Assembly (NCBI RefSeq): GCF_018687715.1
Contig: NC_056762.1
Location: 34,088,864-34,152,863 of the forward strand
From: Carya illinoinensis
Taxonomy: Eukaryota > Streptophyta > Magnoliopsida > Fagales > Juglandaceae
Reading direction: 5' to 3'
Length of the DNA: 64,000 nt
Shown in pieces: positions 21,220 to 33,340 of this stretch. Numbering within the stretch: position 1 is the first letter of the stretch; the number at the start of each line of letters is the position of its first letter. The notes under the pieces were generated by a model. The model had not been told where the DNA came from. It saw only the letters and a list, made by a program, of their open reading frames with translations, and ran no database searches. Position numbers and translations under genes: made by a program.

Positions 21220-22476
21220 TTACCATGATCCTTCTCCTAACATCCCAGTCCAATACCCAGTTGAATCTCCTTGCTCTTTGTTTTGCTCAATACCACTTGA
21301 ATTAGAGACTTGTTTCAAATCTTCAAATGGAAATAAAAGCCTCCCACTTGTCTCCTGAACACCTTGGAAACTCCCAAATCCACTTCCAAGCCCATCCAGT
21401 GAGAAACTCAGGGTTGGCGCCTTGAAATCTTGCAGGGGAAACCCAGACGTATAAACCGTGTTTGGATCTGTAAGAGGCATGGGCATGAAGGAATTGAAAC
21501 CCCTTGAAGTAAGTCCAGAAAGAAGCTCTAAAGCAGAAAGCTGAGAGGTAGTGGGAGTAGTGGAACTAGCAGTAGTAGAAATTCGGTTCTTGTTGCTGTT
21601 TTCAATGCTGGGTACTTGAATCAATTCAGAGATATTTCTGAAATCTTGAGCTGCTGGGAAAGCCAAATTACGATCTTGGCCATCACGGATCTTAGGGTTT
21701 TGAGAGGAAGACTGTGACATGCCTGGAGGTGTCACCAGATCAGGTAGCTTTTTTGATGAAGAAGAAGAGGAAGAAGTGGCTGACCTCTTGTTCTTCCTTG
21801 AACCCCCTCCAACGGGAATGTTTCTGAGGGAGCCACCTTCAGTCCAATACCTTCTACAAGTCTTGCAGAAGTATCTTGGCTGTGTAAGGCTGTAGTTGTT
21901 GTAGTAGCAGAACTTTGTGTTCGTTGAATTGCACCTCGGACAGTTTAGGGCTTGCTCTTTCTGAGGCCTTACTTTCCTCTCTAAAGCTGCAGGCTTTGGA
22001 CATGTGTTGGTGAGTATCTCTTCTATTGGTTTCACCACAATCTCCTAACAAGGCCAGTAGAAAACAGAAGGAAATGAAAATTGAATTGAGACATATATAA
22101 ACAATAAATAACTTCAAGATCAGAGAACTTAAATAACAAAGGAACAAAACAAGTTAGCTGCTTTTACACTTGAAAACGGGGAAGGGAAAAGGTTTCTTTC
22201 CTTTATCAAATAACCAAAAGAAAAGATAAAGTGAAAGATGTTGAAGAACTGATAAGAACTAAATCCAATTAGGTGGGGACTTGCACTGAGCACTAACCAT
22301 GAACATCATACTTTTTACCAAAAAAGTGCCCCAATAAACAAGAAAAACAAACTAGGAGCCTAAACTTTTCTCACGAAAAGTCAGACCCAGAAAGAAAATC
22401 ATAGTCTCAGACTGAATCAACAACCATGAGACCAAGTATTGGATCTATCTACCTGCGGCCATTGAGCGGTGTCCAT
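21220..22476 (-). CDS. Dof zinc finger transcription factor, two exons
   Basis: Plant-specific DNA-binding protein recognising AAAG cores; acts in the nucleus. Exons on the minus strand: 22476-22453 (8 codons, MDTAQWPQ) and 22044-21220, joined across a 408-bp intron with GTAGAT donor and TTGTTAG acceptor, giving 282 residues. The Dof domain lies at about residues 41-95 with the Cys4 zinc ligands C43, C46, C68, C71 (CX2CX21CX2C) and the conserved [16 protein letters not shown] basic end. A Ser-rich tract, a Thr/Ser-rich middle and the C-terminal [12 protein letters not shown] motif follow. The N-terminus [10 protein letters not shown] and the tiny first exon match the subgroup containing Arabidopsis DOF4.6; the exact orthologue is uncertain. 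A GTG-initiated reading of exon 2 alone is less likely than splicing to the upstream ATG. A CT-rich run (sense strand) lies about 210-245 bp upstream of the ATG. Confidence 0.93.
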
Positions 22477-22683
22477 GGATGCAAGTGCTGGAAGATCAGG
22501 ACACAAGGCAGGAGTAAATGATGCCTAGCAGCTTCAAAGAGAGTAAACTGGACTTTTTTTTTTTCTTGAAACTGTTTTAAAAGCAGGGAAAGGGAATGTT
22601 TAAGACGGTTTGGTTGGCCGTTCTATGTAGGTATATATCACCCTTGTCCTTTGCTGCTTGCTTTATCTGTTGTCGGTGTGCAC

Positions 22684-22723
<40 letters not shown>

Positions 22724-23351
22724 ATATACTACAATATTCTTCTTATTTGAGAGCATTTTAACTCAGAAATCTGGGGCATGGGAATATCTGTCTGCAAATT
22801 TAAAAATCTGAAATGATGTACGTTTGAAATACGATTGTATGAAACTTGTTGTGAATATGTATTAGGTACGTATATACATCTTGCTGTGATAACCTTTGAA
22901 AAGCAGGGGAAAGTCAATCAGATTTATTTAGTATTTTTCTTAGTCAGCCAGATAATATATAATTTCTCATCAGCTCCCTCTTTGCGAAAGATCAGGCTTT
23001 TCATCATTTTTGTCCCATTAATTTGGTTTTAGAAATATGATTAATTTTGAACTTTTTAATTTGGCTGGTGCCTAGCTACTAGCTAGCCGTCGGCTTCTAG
23101 AAGAAAAGGCAAAACCAAAACCAGAAATTAAGATTAATAAGAAACAATGTACATTTAAAAAAAAAAAAATGGAGGGAAATTCATAACATTTAGCTGTTTC
23201 ATTTAATGGTGGTTTCAATTAGCTGGTAAAACATGCTGACATCTATCTAGTTTTGAGACAACCCGCTGCCTCCAATAATTCTATTATGAGTATGAAGGAG
23301 TAGTACTCGATCATGAGCTAGCTCTATGCATAGAGCATGAAAATTGAGTAA
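22477..23351. other. Dof upstream region
   Basis: Probable promoter and 5' leader of the Dof gene (read leftwards). It contains the (GA)n run at 22686-22721 and a TATA-like GATATATACC on the minus strand at about 22629-22640, about 155 bp from the ATG. Further upstream are AGCTAG-type palindromes. No other gene. Confidence 0.4.
22686..22721. repeat. (GA)n microsatellite in the Dof promoter/leader
   Basis: About 18 GA units, i.e. CT on the Dof sense strand, 210-245 bp upstream of the Dof ATG. CT-rich leaders are common near plant transcription starts. Confidence 0.9.
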
Positions 23352-23645
23352 CGTCTCGTTTGATCGATAAGATGAGATGATTTAAAAAATTTATAAATAA
23401 TAATAAAATAGTTTATAAATAATAAAATAATTTAAATTAAAATATTTTATGAAATTTTGATAGAGAAAAGAGAAAAATTTGAATAAAATTAAAATATTAT
23501 TATAATATAATTTTTATTTTAGAATTCAAGAAAGTTAAATTATTTTTTATGTTTTATTTAAAAGTTTAAAAAAATTATAATATTAGTTAAAAAAAATTAA
23601 AAAATTATATTTAAATAACATTTGAATGCTGAGATGATATGTCAC
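23352..23645. mobile_element. AT-rich MITE, GAGATGA family
   Basis: Begins GTCTCGTTTGATCGATAAGATGAGATGA and ends GCTGAGATGATATG, with an AT-rich core (AATAATAAAATAGTTTATAAATAA). The layout matches other copies in this window (38.2, 39.0, 42.2, 45.1, 45.4 kb). Ends are imperfect, so borders are approximate. Confidence 0.5.
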
Positions 23646-26600
23646 ATATTTCTAATCTATATTAAGAATCTACGAATATGTCGATCTGTTAGCTAGCTAA
23701 TTAACTCATGCTAAGCTATATATAGATAAGCTCCTTGTAGTAGTAGGGAGGGACAAATAAATAAGATGAGGCCGCTACTTACGTACTAGCATTGCAATTA
23801 ATGGGAAATATATAATTGAGGTGAGCATGCAACCTCTTTGGTCATAGCTAGCCAGCCATTCATCACACGTATGTACATGCACGTACGTGTTATATATATA
23901 TAGTACTGCCCATCATGATCATCATCAATAACAAGGCATATATACCGATAAATCCAAAGAGTGAGCTAGCTAGGGCGCCCCATATATATATATATATATA
24001 TGGTTCTAAATCTATATATCAATCTTAAATTTCCTTATAATTTGGATCTCGTCTAAAAAAATATTTCTTGTTTGGAATTCAAGATTTATGGACTATGGGA
24101 AGAGTTCATTTAAGATATATCTAGTCATTGCAAAATGCAAATATTGACTACAAAGGCTTCCTTAAATAGGAATTCAATTGTCTGAATTAATACGTAAAAC
24201 TTGTAAAAAGACCGAAAATACTTTTGACTCGATCGCATATGTGTGTGTGTATATATATGAGCATTAATAATGCATCAAATCTTTGAATCAAGCGATTGAT
24301 GGATGCACCAAGCCAACAACCGCATTTTTACAATCCCCCTACAAAGTTGAATAGACAAGCGTATTTCTTTCAACAAATATAGAAAGTGACTCCTTAACAT
24401 CTTCGAATCAAAGTTTGGTGGCAGCCAAGTATATATTCACACTAGATATAGCTAGCTAGTTGTGGCCATGATCATCATCTGGCCATGCATTCAGTCAATG
24501 TAGGTCTGGCTTTTCTTCGGAAAATCATTTTTCCCGAGAAAGTTAAATCTTATTATCAAAGGTTACGCGGTGAGGATCTTTCAGTTTGCTAATATTGTAA
24601 CATGTATACCTAGCTAGCTCTTCTCTGTAATCACAAGTTCAAAGCTGGTGTTTATCCTAATCAGGACAATCATGAAAAGGAGATCTTGTCTCTTCCCTGT
24701 CACATCTGGGAAAACACCAAAATAGAAAAAGAATTAATTAAACTGTGCGTGCATGCATTGCATATTATATACATATATATATATATATTTATATATATTA
24801 GCAGAAGATTACCTTCCTGATCATGAGCTGCAAATGTACTGAAAATACCATTTCTGTTGAGGGCACAGCTCTACGACAATTAAAAGCCCTGCCTACTTTA
24901 TCAAACTACAAAAACGATACATTAAAAAGCAGTAAAGTTCTCGATTTATATATGTTCTTGGAGGTATAATGATGCATGTCCTAATTATTATATATATATA
25001 ATATGTATACGTACGTATGTATGTATGCTGTAGGGGAAACATGATGACGTCCTACGTATGATCATGCAGTGATACAATTATTAGTCATGTCATGTCATCA
25101 TACATGCATGGCAGTATGCATCGTCGTACGTATGCATGATGATGATGATCTAAATATATATCAAATGAAGAAAATGTTAAATTTATACAACTTTCACAAC
25201 AAAAATCTTACAAATTGCAAAGATAAATATTGATTTGATTTAATTTAACATTTGATTGGTATAAGACGCATGGATTTGTAAAAGTACTTATGCCGTAAAT
25301 ATTATAGTACTTCTCGCGTTACTCAGTACCAATTAATATTCGATCAATGGCATTTCAATTCGTCCTCTAATACTCAAAAAGGGTATGAATTATGCCGACT
25401 CTTTGAATTCTGATGAAAAAATCTGTGATAAATATACGGCACATTTACACTAAATAAAATAAAATAAAAGAGGGCAAAAGCGAGTTCATGTTACCTATGC
25501 ATAAACGATAACTTACTTTTGCCTTAACTTAGTGTGCTTAACTGAGCTGTGGATATTAAGTTAAAATGAGATGATATAGATAAAAATTAAAAATTAAATC
25601 AAATATTATATTTTATTTTAAAATTTATAAAAATTAAATTATTATTATATTTTATTTAAAAACTTAAAAAATTTATAACGATCAGATAAAATGATTTAAA
25701 GTATAATTTTAAAAACTCTATATTTAATTACTTTTCAGAAAAGGAATGTCTTTTGTCTCAAACATCTTTGAAAGGAAAGGACATTAGAAATCTGGAGTAC
25801 TATTAATAGTACTCGTTGACAGTTTTATCCAACCAAACCGACATGAACTCTAATATCAACTTAGGTTTTCTTGTTTGGTTTGACAACAATCGAAAACTTG
25901 ATAACAAAGTGATCATCTCCAGCTATTATTTTTGTCATTGATATTCACATGCGTTGCCGTACGTTTTTGTCTCTTGTCATCATGCATGAACTTTGGTACG
26001 TACGATGGTTAATGTTCTAGTAGTATTCAAAGGCAAAGCCTGTTACTAATTACCTTTAATTTGATCCATGGGATGTGAAGTAGTACTATGCATTCACGTA
26101 CTTAGCAGAATCATTGAACGGTCCTGATTGGATTGAATTTTCCATGAAATCATGGCCTTGATTGATGAAATATCGGGATCTCTTTATATCCATCAATTAT
26201 ATAGGTCCCACATTGGTATCTTTTTGAGCAAACTGTCATCATATCATTATCTAACCTAATCATACTCTCTCCCACGTACAGCTCCACCAAATGCTCTTCC
26301 CAATTTTTGCTTGGTGTGCTATGATTATAATAGTCCACGTGGAGAGCATCCAATGGCTCGAGTTGATCGATCATCATGCCCCAAACTCGACAAAAAATGA
26401 AAAAGCCTTCATATAGTTGAACTAGTATTATATATTTTCTCATTAATTACATCAGTGAAAACAAAACGTGACAAAGTTATTACATCATTATAATTTATCA
26501 TTTACCTTGCTCGGTTTCTCTTCTCATGAATGTGATGATATTTAATAATTATCGGACCAAATAGTTGATTATAGCATTTTACATTCCTATTTGCCGGTAG

Positions 26601-27046
26601 ATTTTCACGATAGTGTTTGAAATGGGCGCCCCACACACACATTCATGACACACATATACATGCAGTACAGTGCAAGACTAGTGTTCATTCAGCTTCCGAC
26701 TCGAAAATTTAGGTATACGTCTATTGGAATGATTTGGGTTTTAAAATTGGCCCGAAACTGGGATGCAAACCGATTTTTAAAAATCTGGAATCCAGATTCC
26801 GGTTTATACCCTTTTTTCATTTTTAAAAAAATAAAATAAAAAATAAAAAATCAAAGCCTACATGTTATGAATATTTTTTCATGAAAAAAATGTTGATGTA
26901 GCATTATCGAACACTACACAAATCTCTTATTTGATTAATGCCTATTTAACTAAATATAAATAAATAAAGATCAATTTCTAATACACCATATATGCTTTGC
27001 GAGTGGATCGGCATGAATTCAGATCTCTTGATTGCGAGGGGAAGAT
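23646..27046. other. Intergenic; AT-rich, palindrome-rich
   Basis: No gene supported. It has many ACGTACGT, TGCATGCA, CATGATCATG and TAGCTAGC palindromes between 23690 and 26000 and TA runs at 23980-24001 and 24770-24790. A diverged GAGATGA-type MITE lies at about 25552-25735. The minus-strand open frame at 26150-26443 shows no recognisable domain. Confidence 0.45.
25552..25735. mobile_element. Diverged AT-rich MITE, GAGATGA family
   Basis: Starts TTAAGTTAAAATGAGATGATA with the characteristic poly-A/T blocks and ends GATCAGATAAAATGATTTAAAG. It looks like a shortened family copy. Confidence 0.35.
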
Positions 27047-27545
27047 GTAAGAGCGTTGTTAATAGATTATGCATATATAAATGATACTTTTGATTAATGT
27101 AGGATTAATTTAAATTTTGACTATTCCATTCACATAAATCTCTATATTGGAGTAGCTATTTTTTCATTATATAACAATAAAATAATATGAGATGAATTTG
27201 ACTTTGACTATTTACATCAAATTTCTACATTGAATTATCCATTTATTCATTATATAGTAATGAGTAATTAATAATTACAAAAATATTTAATTTTTTAATT
27301 ATTCATTTATTTTATTTTATCATAAATTATTATTCTACCTATTATATGTTAATTAGTAATCATATTCTAATTAAATTATCTAAATGTGTGTGGATGTAGA
27401 TGGAGAGAAGAGAGAGTGTGTTATAAAAAATAATAAAATATATATTTGCTCATTCAATAGTAATTATCAAATTTGGATTACGGTTTATAAATATTGTAGG
27501 TCAAAATCAAATTATTTGAGTTCGCATAATCCATTGTGAGTCCAT
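27047..27545. mobile_element. MITE, AATAGATTATGC family, copy 1
   Basis: Shares ordered blocks with the copy at 31965-32575: ATTATGCATATATAAA, TTCACATAAATCTC, TATTCATTATATAGTAA, GAGTAATTAATAATTA, TATTCTAATTAAATTAT. The left end GTTAATAGATTATGC is an imperfect inverted match to the right end GCATAATCCATTGTG. Confidence 0.6.
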
Positions 27546-27591
27546 TTTCATCACTAATAGCTAAAAAGTATAATTTTTTTATGTGATACCC

Positions 27592-29773
27592 CGTTTTTAT
27601 GTGTATTTTATTGAATGATTATTTAAATTATTATAAATAATAGTTTTCTTGTTTTAAATTTAATGTGATATTTGTTGGATTTATTTTATGATTTTAAGTT
27701 GTGCAATTTATTTTAATATGCTTTTTTGTTATTAATTATTGTTTTGCATTTAAATTACTCTTTAGTTTAAATTATTTTATTGTTGGGTTTTAATTATTTT
27801 ATTTTATTTTATAAAGTCACTGCGTTTGAATTATTTTATTTAACTTGTTATTTTAAAAATAGTTTTCGATGGACCAGTTTCTTGACCTAAGATGTGAGAA
27901 CTAGATCTCACTTTCTTTTCCTTCATTTTTCTTTTTTTTCCCTTTTTCTTTTCTTCTCTTTTTCTTTTTCTACTTTTTTTCTTTTTCTTCTTTTCCTTTT
28001 CTTCCCCCCCCCATCCAGCCGTGCAACCATCTCTCTCTCCCTCTCCCTTTTCGTCCATTTCTTCCCCTCGCCCTAGCCACCGTTGTTCGCTGCCGTGACT
28101 TACACCACCCCCACCATTCGACTCCCCACTAGCCAGTGCACACCCTCACCAATTTTCAACCCCTCCCGCACCACCATTAGCCGCCGTGAGCCCCACCAAT
28201 CAGCACGGCTTTTCCTCTGTTTCGCCGTCGTCGCACCACCCCATGCCACAATTTCTTCACAACTTCATCACAACCTCTTGCCAACCTAAACCACCAATCC
28301 CCAACTCCGATCCGTCGCCGGAGCAACTATCACGAGCTAAACTCCGTTTTGGCCATTTTTTACTTCCACTACCGTTTTCGCTGCCACCCACGGCCAACCA
28401 CTACTTTCACTAGCTTCACTAACACCTCTAATTCATTCTCTATCAATTCTAAGTCTTAATTTGTCCTTATTCAAAAGTGGGTATTTTGAGACCCACGGCC
28501 ACAGTGCATTTTGCATTGTTACGTTGGTCCGCCGCCACCTTTTGCAGCTCTTTGATTCTCCAAAAATTATTTTATAACGTTATAAGTATTTTCCAAACTT
28601 CTTTTGAGATTTAAATAGATTTTTACTTTAATAATAAATTATAATTGGTTGGTTATGCCGAACTGAATCTGAGGAGTCTGAGGTTGGATGGATTTGAGTA
28701 CGGAGTAATTTTATGTTTGGATGTTTTGGATTGTTGGGTATTTTGTGTCACGTTATTTGCATTGCATGGTGCATGCATATACATGTGTTGGAAATTGAAA
28801 ACTGGGTTTTCACGTGTAATAGATTTTTGGGTACGTGTGTATCACGAACCCAGGGCGAAATGGGTATTAACTTGATGGAGCTCATCTGGTCATTCGGGAG
28901 CAGAAAATGTTGAGTAGCATCCTCTGGGTTGTCACTAGGCGACAATAAGATCAGACGATACGATAACGCTGACGTGCAGACTCCGTGGTCCCTCGGCTGG
29001 CGAGGATTAGAGGATGACTGGTCATAGTACGCGTTAGGCGCGGAGCTGGTATCGCTCGTGTAGATGTCACACGCGTAGTCGTTACCTTTAGTGTGACATA
29101 TGAGCCAAAGTGTGCGAATGATCCCTATGAAAAATCATGGTGCATTCAATAAATTAGAGACTGATTTTGATATTGAATATGGACTATTTTCTGAAAAAAT
29201 TGCGAGTTTGATTAAAAGATATTTGTAGGCCATTTTCTGAAAAAATTGTGAATTTCTTGTTTTGGTCCATTATTTGAGATAATGGCGAGGATGTTTTAAA
29301 CATATTATTGCAGGCCAAAATGAAATTTTTGGCATGCGTTGAAAAAAGATTTATTTTTGGAAAATGTTATTTTCGGATCTCAAGCATATGTCATCCTATT
29401 CATGCATATTGTTAAAGTTTTAATATATTTCTATCTTGTGGTGTTTGGATTATTACTTACCAACAGTACTATTTTTAGTAATCTAAATTTTGATGCATAT
29501 GACGATGAGGCTGAACCCGATGAGGCGATTCCGTTAGTTGATTGATTGGAGTTTTGCTTGCATTATTTGGGAATTATTTTATTGCCTTTAAATTATGTAT
29601 TTTGATTTTATAATGTTATTGAAAATTGTAATACTGTTGAAATACTTCTATTTAAGTAAAATTGTATTTAAAATTTCTGATACTTAGTTGAGTGATTTTA
29701 ACTTAACCGTTGCAATTTTTATTTATACATGTGACATGTGTACACACTTGGTACTTAACGATGGGATGCGTGA
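27592..29773 (+). mobile_element. Probable Ty3/gypsy LTR, solo or fragment
   Basis: Starts TGTGATACCCCGTTTTT, a common gypsy LTR start. It contains a C-rich block with short non-homologous frames (27990-28410), a GC-rich block with TTGTCACTAGGCGACAATAAG and GTCACACGCGTAG (28920-29100), and a block encoding DDEAEPDEAIPLVD by chance or from an old frame (about 29500). It ends near GGGATGCGTGAC at 29773. No internal gypsy genes lie on either side. The right border and target duplication are not clean, so the limits are provisional. Confidence 0.45.
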
Positions 29774-31199
29774 CTTATATTTAAAACTATATGTAAAAAA
29801 TAATTAAAATAAAAGAAAATTCTTTTAAAAAAAAAGGTACATTTGCCCTTGTCGGTTCACTTCATCGCTTGTTCTAGCATAGGCAATTATAAAAATATAT
29901 ATATAAATATATATTATACAGTAATTTGGGTGTAAGAATGGATTGGATTGATCTGAATCCGACATCCGACCATTCGAATGTGATAGAAAATTAATTACTT
30001 AATTAATTAATTAGAAATATGATGACGTGAAAATGTTGAGATAAGCCTCATCAATTAGGAGCAACGAACCAACGACCCGGCGCACGAGGGACGACACGAG
30101 ACGAGACGACGTGACTTTACGATTACAGAACATTAAGCATTTTTCTTGAGTTTATGTCCATTTAGTTGTTAGAAACGAAAAAAAAAAAAAAAATCAAAAT
30201 ATTCAAACCAAGAGGGAAAAAAAAAAATCGGTTTAAAACCCGATACTCGAACGTTTTTCATGTGGGTACTTTCTGGATTTGTTTTGGATCAAAATGGAAT
30301 AAAAAAAAATTTGGTCCAGATGAATAATTTTAATACACATATAAATATTAATTTAAAATTTTAAGATAAGTGGTGATTATACATATTATTAAAATAAAAA
30401 TTTTGAATTTGAAAATCGACTTTATACTTTATCTAATTAAATAAATATTTTACCTAATAGACCAATTTATTGAAGAGAAATATAGCATTCATGTGAGGAG
30501 AAACATTAAAAGATATAAATATTTTCCATCGATTTAAAATTTTGAGATAAATAATAATTTTACAATATAAAATTCATGTATCCAAAAAGCGCTTTAATTA
30601 ATTAATTAATTAGTGGAATGCAACGCAATCAGCAACTTAAAAGATGCATGCATATTTCATTGAATTTGAATCATGCATTATTGGAGAACTTTTTTTTTAT
30701 TATTTATAAAAACTCGTGAATTGATCATCATCTAAATGGAATTGATTGTGCATTTTGATTGCTAAACTAGTGTGTAAAAAAAAAAAAGTATAAATCTACA
30801 AGTGCTAATGATTAAATACTAGAACATGTTCTTTCAGATTTGTTGTTAATGATCATTTTTACATACCGCACATTATATTTAATTTTATTATTTTTAATTA
30901 TTTATTTATTATATTCACTCATCATTCATATATTATATATTTAATAATTAAAAAAAATACTGCAGTGTGTCTTAATCAACATGTTACATGTGGACAAAAT
31001 TAAACACACTTTCCGGATGTCATGAATTTGCCGATCGATGTGAAGAAAATTATAAGTAATTTTCCTTCAAGTTTCAATACAAAAATGTTTTAATACTGCA
31101 GGTATTTTATCATCTTCCGTAAAAGAAAACATCTAATTATCGTGTGAGTCTCTGACTTTCAAAAAGTTCCAACATCAAAGCCACTTTCATAAAAACCAA
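29774..31199. other. Intergenic AT-rich spacer
   Basis: No gene. It includes a TTAATTAATTAATTAG run near 30000 and again near 30596, poly-A tracts at 30180 and 30779, and a small GC patch (30060-30115) with repeated GACGA/GACGAC words. Confidence 0.45.
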
Positions 31200-31700
31200 A
31201 TAAATGTTTGGTATACAGAGAAATCAAAGGACGAAGAACCGCAGAAGTGGGGATTTGGCGGCGATCGGACGCCGTCAGATCAAATATAGTTGTCATCTTC
31301 TCCGGTCGGGACCCACCAAAAAGCTGCAACCCCGATTCAACTCTCCCGAGAAAAAAGAAAAGGACGGGCATGATGGCGACGATCGCCCCCCAAATGGGTG
31401 GGCGGTGGAGATGCGGGCTTTGTGGGGTCAGTTCGTGGGCCCCGCCGTAATAACAAAACAAAACACGCGCATTCCAGCTCCTTCTTTTTTTTTTTTTTTG
31501 TTTTTTGAATTTTTAGGATTCCAACCTTTATCCGTCCGATCAGCATCATCGCACGGCTTTTATTAAAACCTTACCGAAGCCGATGACGTCACGTGGCGGG
31601 CTCTCTCCTTCTCTGCCTTGACGTGGACCGCATGTGTTTGTGCTTGACACGTCAGCAAAACGTAGCAACTTTGGATGACTTCTGCCACGGGCCTTTCCTA
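31200..31700. promoter_or_regulatory. GC-rich promoter-like island without an evident gene
   Basis: The island stands out sharply against flanking AT-rich DNA. At 31575-31665 it holds a cluster of ACGT-core elements: GATGACGTCACGTGG (C-box/G-box), TTGACGTGGACC and GACACGTCAGC. The overlapping frames on both strands (e.g. 31204-31566) resemble no family I know and include a poly-T/poly-Phe run, so I do not call a gene. It may be a promoter of an unrecognised non-coding or lost gene. Confidence 0.35.
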
Positions 31701-31730
31701 AGCTTCCCTTGGCTGTCCTGTACTCAAATT

Positions 31731-32757
31731 AAGCGCTTGTTTGCTTCTTGAGATATCTCACGTTAATTCAGTTTAATTTAATTTTAAATTTAATTTAATA
31801 TTAAAATAAATTATTTTTAAATTATTAAATTTATTTTTATTTAAAATTGTTTTATATGTAAGATCTATAATATTTTTTAATTTAATATTTCTTTATAAGT
31901 AAGATTAATAATTTTTTTAATTTCTCATAAATAATATTAAACTCATTTTCATATCTAAAAATATTGTTAATGAATTATGCATATATAAAGAATACTTTTA
32001 ATGAATATAAGATGAATTTAAATTTTAATTATTTTATTCACATAAGTCTCGATATTGAAATAGCTATTTTTTATTATTTAATAATAAATTATTAAATAAT
32101 ATGAGATAAATTTGATTTTGATTATTCACATCAAATTTTCACATTAGATTATCTATTTATTCATTATATAGTAACGAGTAATTAATAATTAAAAAAAATA
32201 TTTTATTTTTTAATTATTAATATTTTTTATTTAATCATATTTTACTATTTTACGTATTTGTATGTTAATTAGTATTCATATTCTAATTAAATTATGGATT
32301 TAAAAATTATATTTTTTTAATTGTCATTTAATGATAATAATTACAAATGTCTAATTAAACTCATCTATTCTATATAAAGAATTTTAGGAAAAAAAACAAA
32401 TGTTAATTGCGTTGAGAAAATATCAAGAGGAGAAATGGAGAGTTACAAATAAAAAATAAAATAAAAATTTACTCTTTATATAATACATATCGAATTTAAT
32501 ATTCTCTTCACAAATACTATAACTAAAAATTACAAAATTTAGAATTAGCTAATCCGTAGCAAGTAGATTTTTTGTCTAATAGTTAAAAGGTACACTTTAT
32601 TTTAGATATAAATAATTTATTAATAATAATTTAAATATATTTAAATTTATCTTAAATAAATTTTATATCTAAAACTCATTTTACTATCACAATTCGTTAC
32701 TATCTATAAAAATTTAAAATCAGGTCAACTAAATCAATATCTAAACGCAGCCTAAGT
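31731..32757. mobile_element. AT-rich MITE split by a second MITE
   Basis: The outer ends GCGCTTGTTTGCTTCTTGAG and CTAAACGCAGCCTAAG (inverse: CTTAGGCTGCGTTTAG) resemble the GTTTGGAT-type MITE termini at 45390-45772. The interior is poly-A/T blocks. The second MITE at 31965-32575 lies inside. Divergence makes the outer pairing tentative. Confidence 0.4.
31965..32575. mobile_element. MITE, AATAGATTATGC family, copy 2
   Basis: Block-by-block match to the copy at 27047-27545 (GTTAATGAATTATGCATATA, TTATTCACATAAGTCTC, TTCATTATATAGTAACGAG, TAATTCATATTCTAATTAAA-like), ending GCTAATCCGTAGCAAG. It is longer than copy 1 in the right half. Confidence 0.6.
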
Positions 32758-33340
32758 TGAAATATGGATCGGATTAGCTTACCGCCGTTGGATTGGGGGA
32801 GAGAGTGGGGTTTTGCTCCGTTGGTTCAGCCCTTGTGAAATTCGGTCCGGGACCCACTAAATCTCAATTAAATTGCGGGGCCCACTTCCTTTTGTCGTGT
32901 TTGTTTCGACGTGAGTAGAGAGGGCATCATATTCCTTTCCAAATCTCCTCCGGCCTGATCAGAGATATGCTGTTCCATTACATTGACTCCAAGTTTCCAA
33001 CACAATACTCACGTGGCATTTTCATTTTTTCTTATAACAAGGATTAACACACGGGAGACATTGTTTTTTCACGTGTTTTGTTTTTGATTTTTAAAAAAGA
33101 AGTGATACACGGACAGTTTTATATATAATATTATATATTAAATAATATTTTATTTTATTTTTCAATTTAAAATTTTAAAAATTTTATCATTTTCAATAGA
33201 TGTCACATCACCACTACCGATATACATGTAAAATTATAAATATAGATAATATTTATAGAATTAAAAGTAATGTTAAATATAAATTTAGAACGTATAAGTT
33301 TGTACAAATTATTTAATAAAAGATAAACATACATGTAAAA
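32758..33340. other. Second GC-richer patch and AT-rich MITE-like DNA
   Basis: Positions 32770-32990 are GC-richer with GGGACCCAC, GGGGCCCAC and CGACGTGAG motifs, echoing 31310-31445 (GGGACCCACC, GTGGGCCCC). Positions 33105-33340 are AT-rich and hold a GATGTCACATCA palindrome. No gene. Confidence 0.35.

Noticed and set aside
26150..26443. 97-codon minus-strand open frame
   Set aside because: No recognisable motif, AT-rich context, no neighbouring exons.
27840..28058. Lys/Glu-rich minus-strand frame
   Set aside because: Product of a T/C-rich tract (GGGGGG and TTTTCTTTT runs).
28083..28413. Pro/Ser-rich open frames
   Set aside because: They lie in the C-rich block of a probable gypsy LTR; two overlapping frames show it is composition only.
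31159..31566. Overlapping open frames on both strands of the GC island
   Set aside because: They overlap in several frames, contain a poly-Phe run from a T tract and match no family known to me; better seen as promoter-like DNA.
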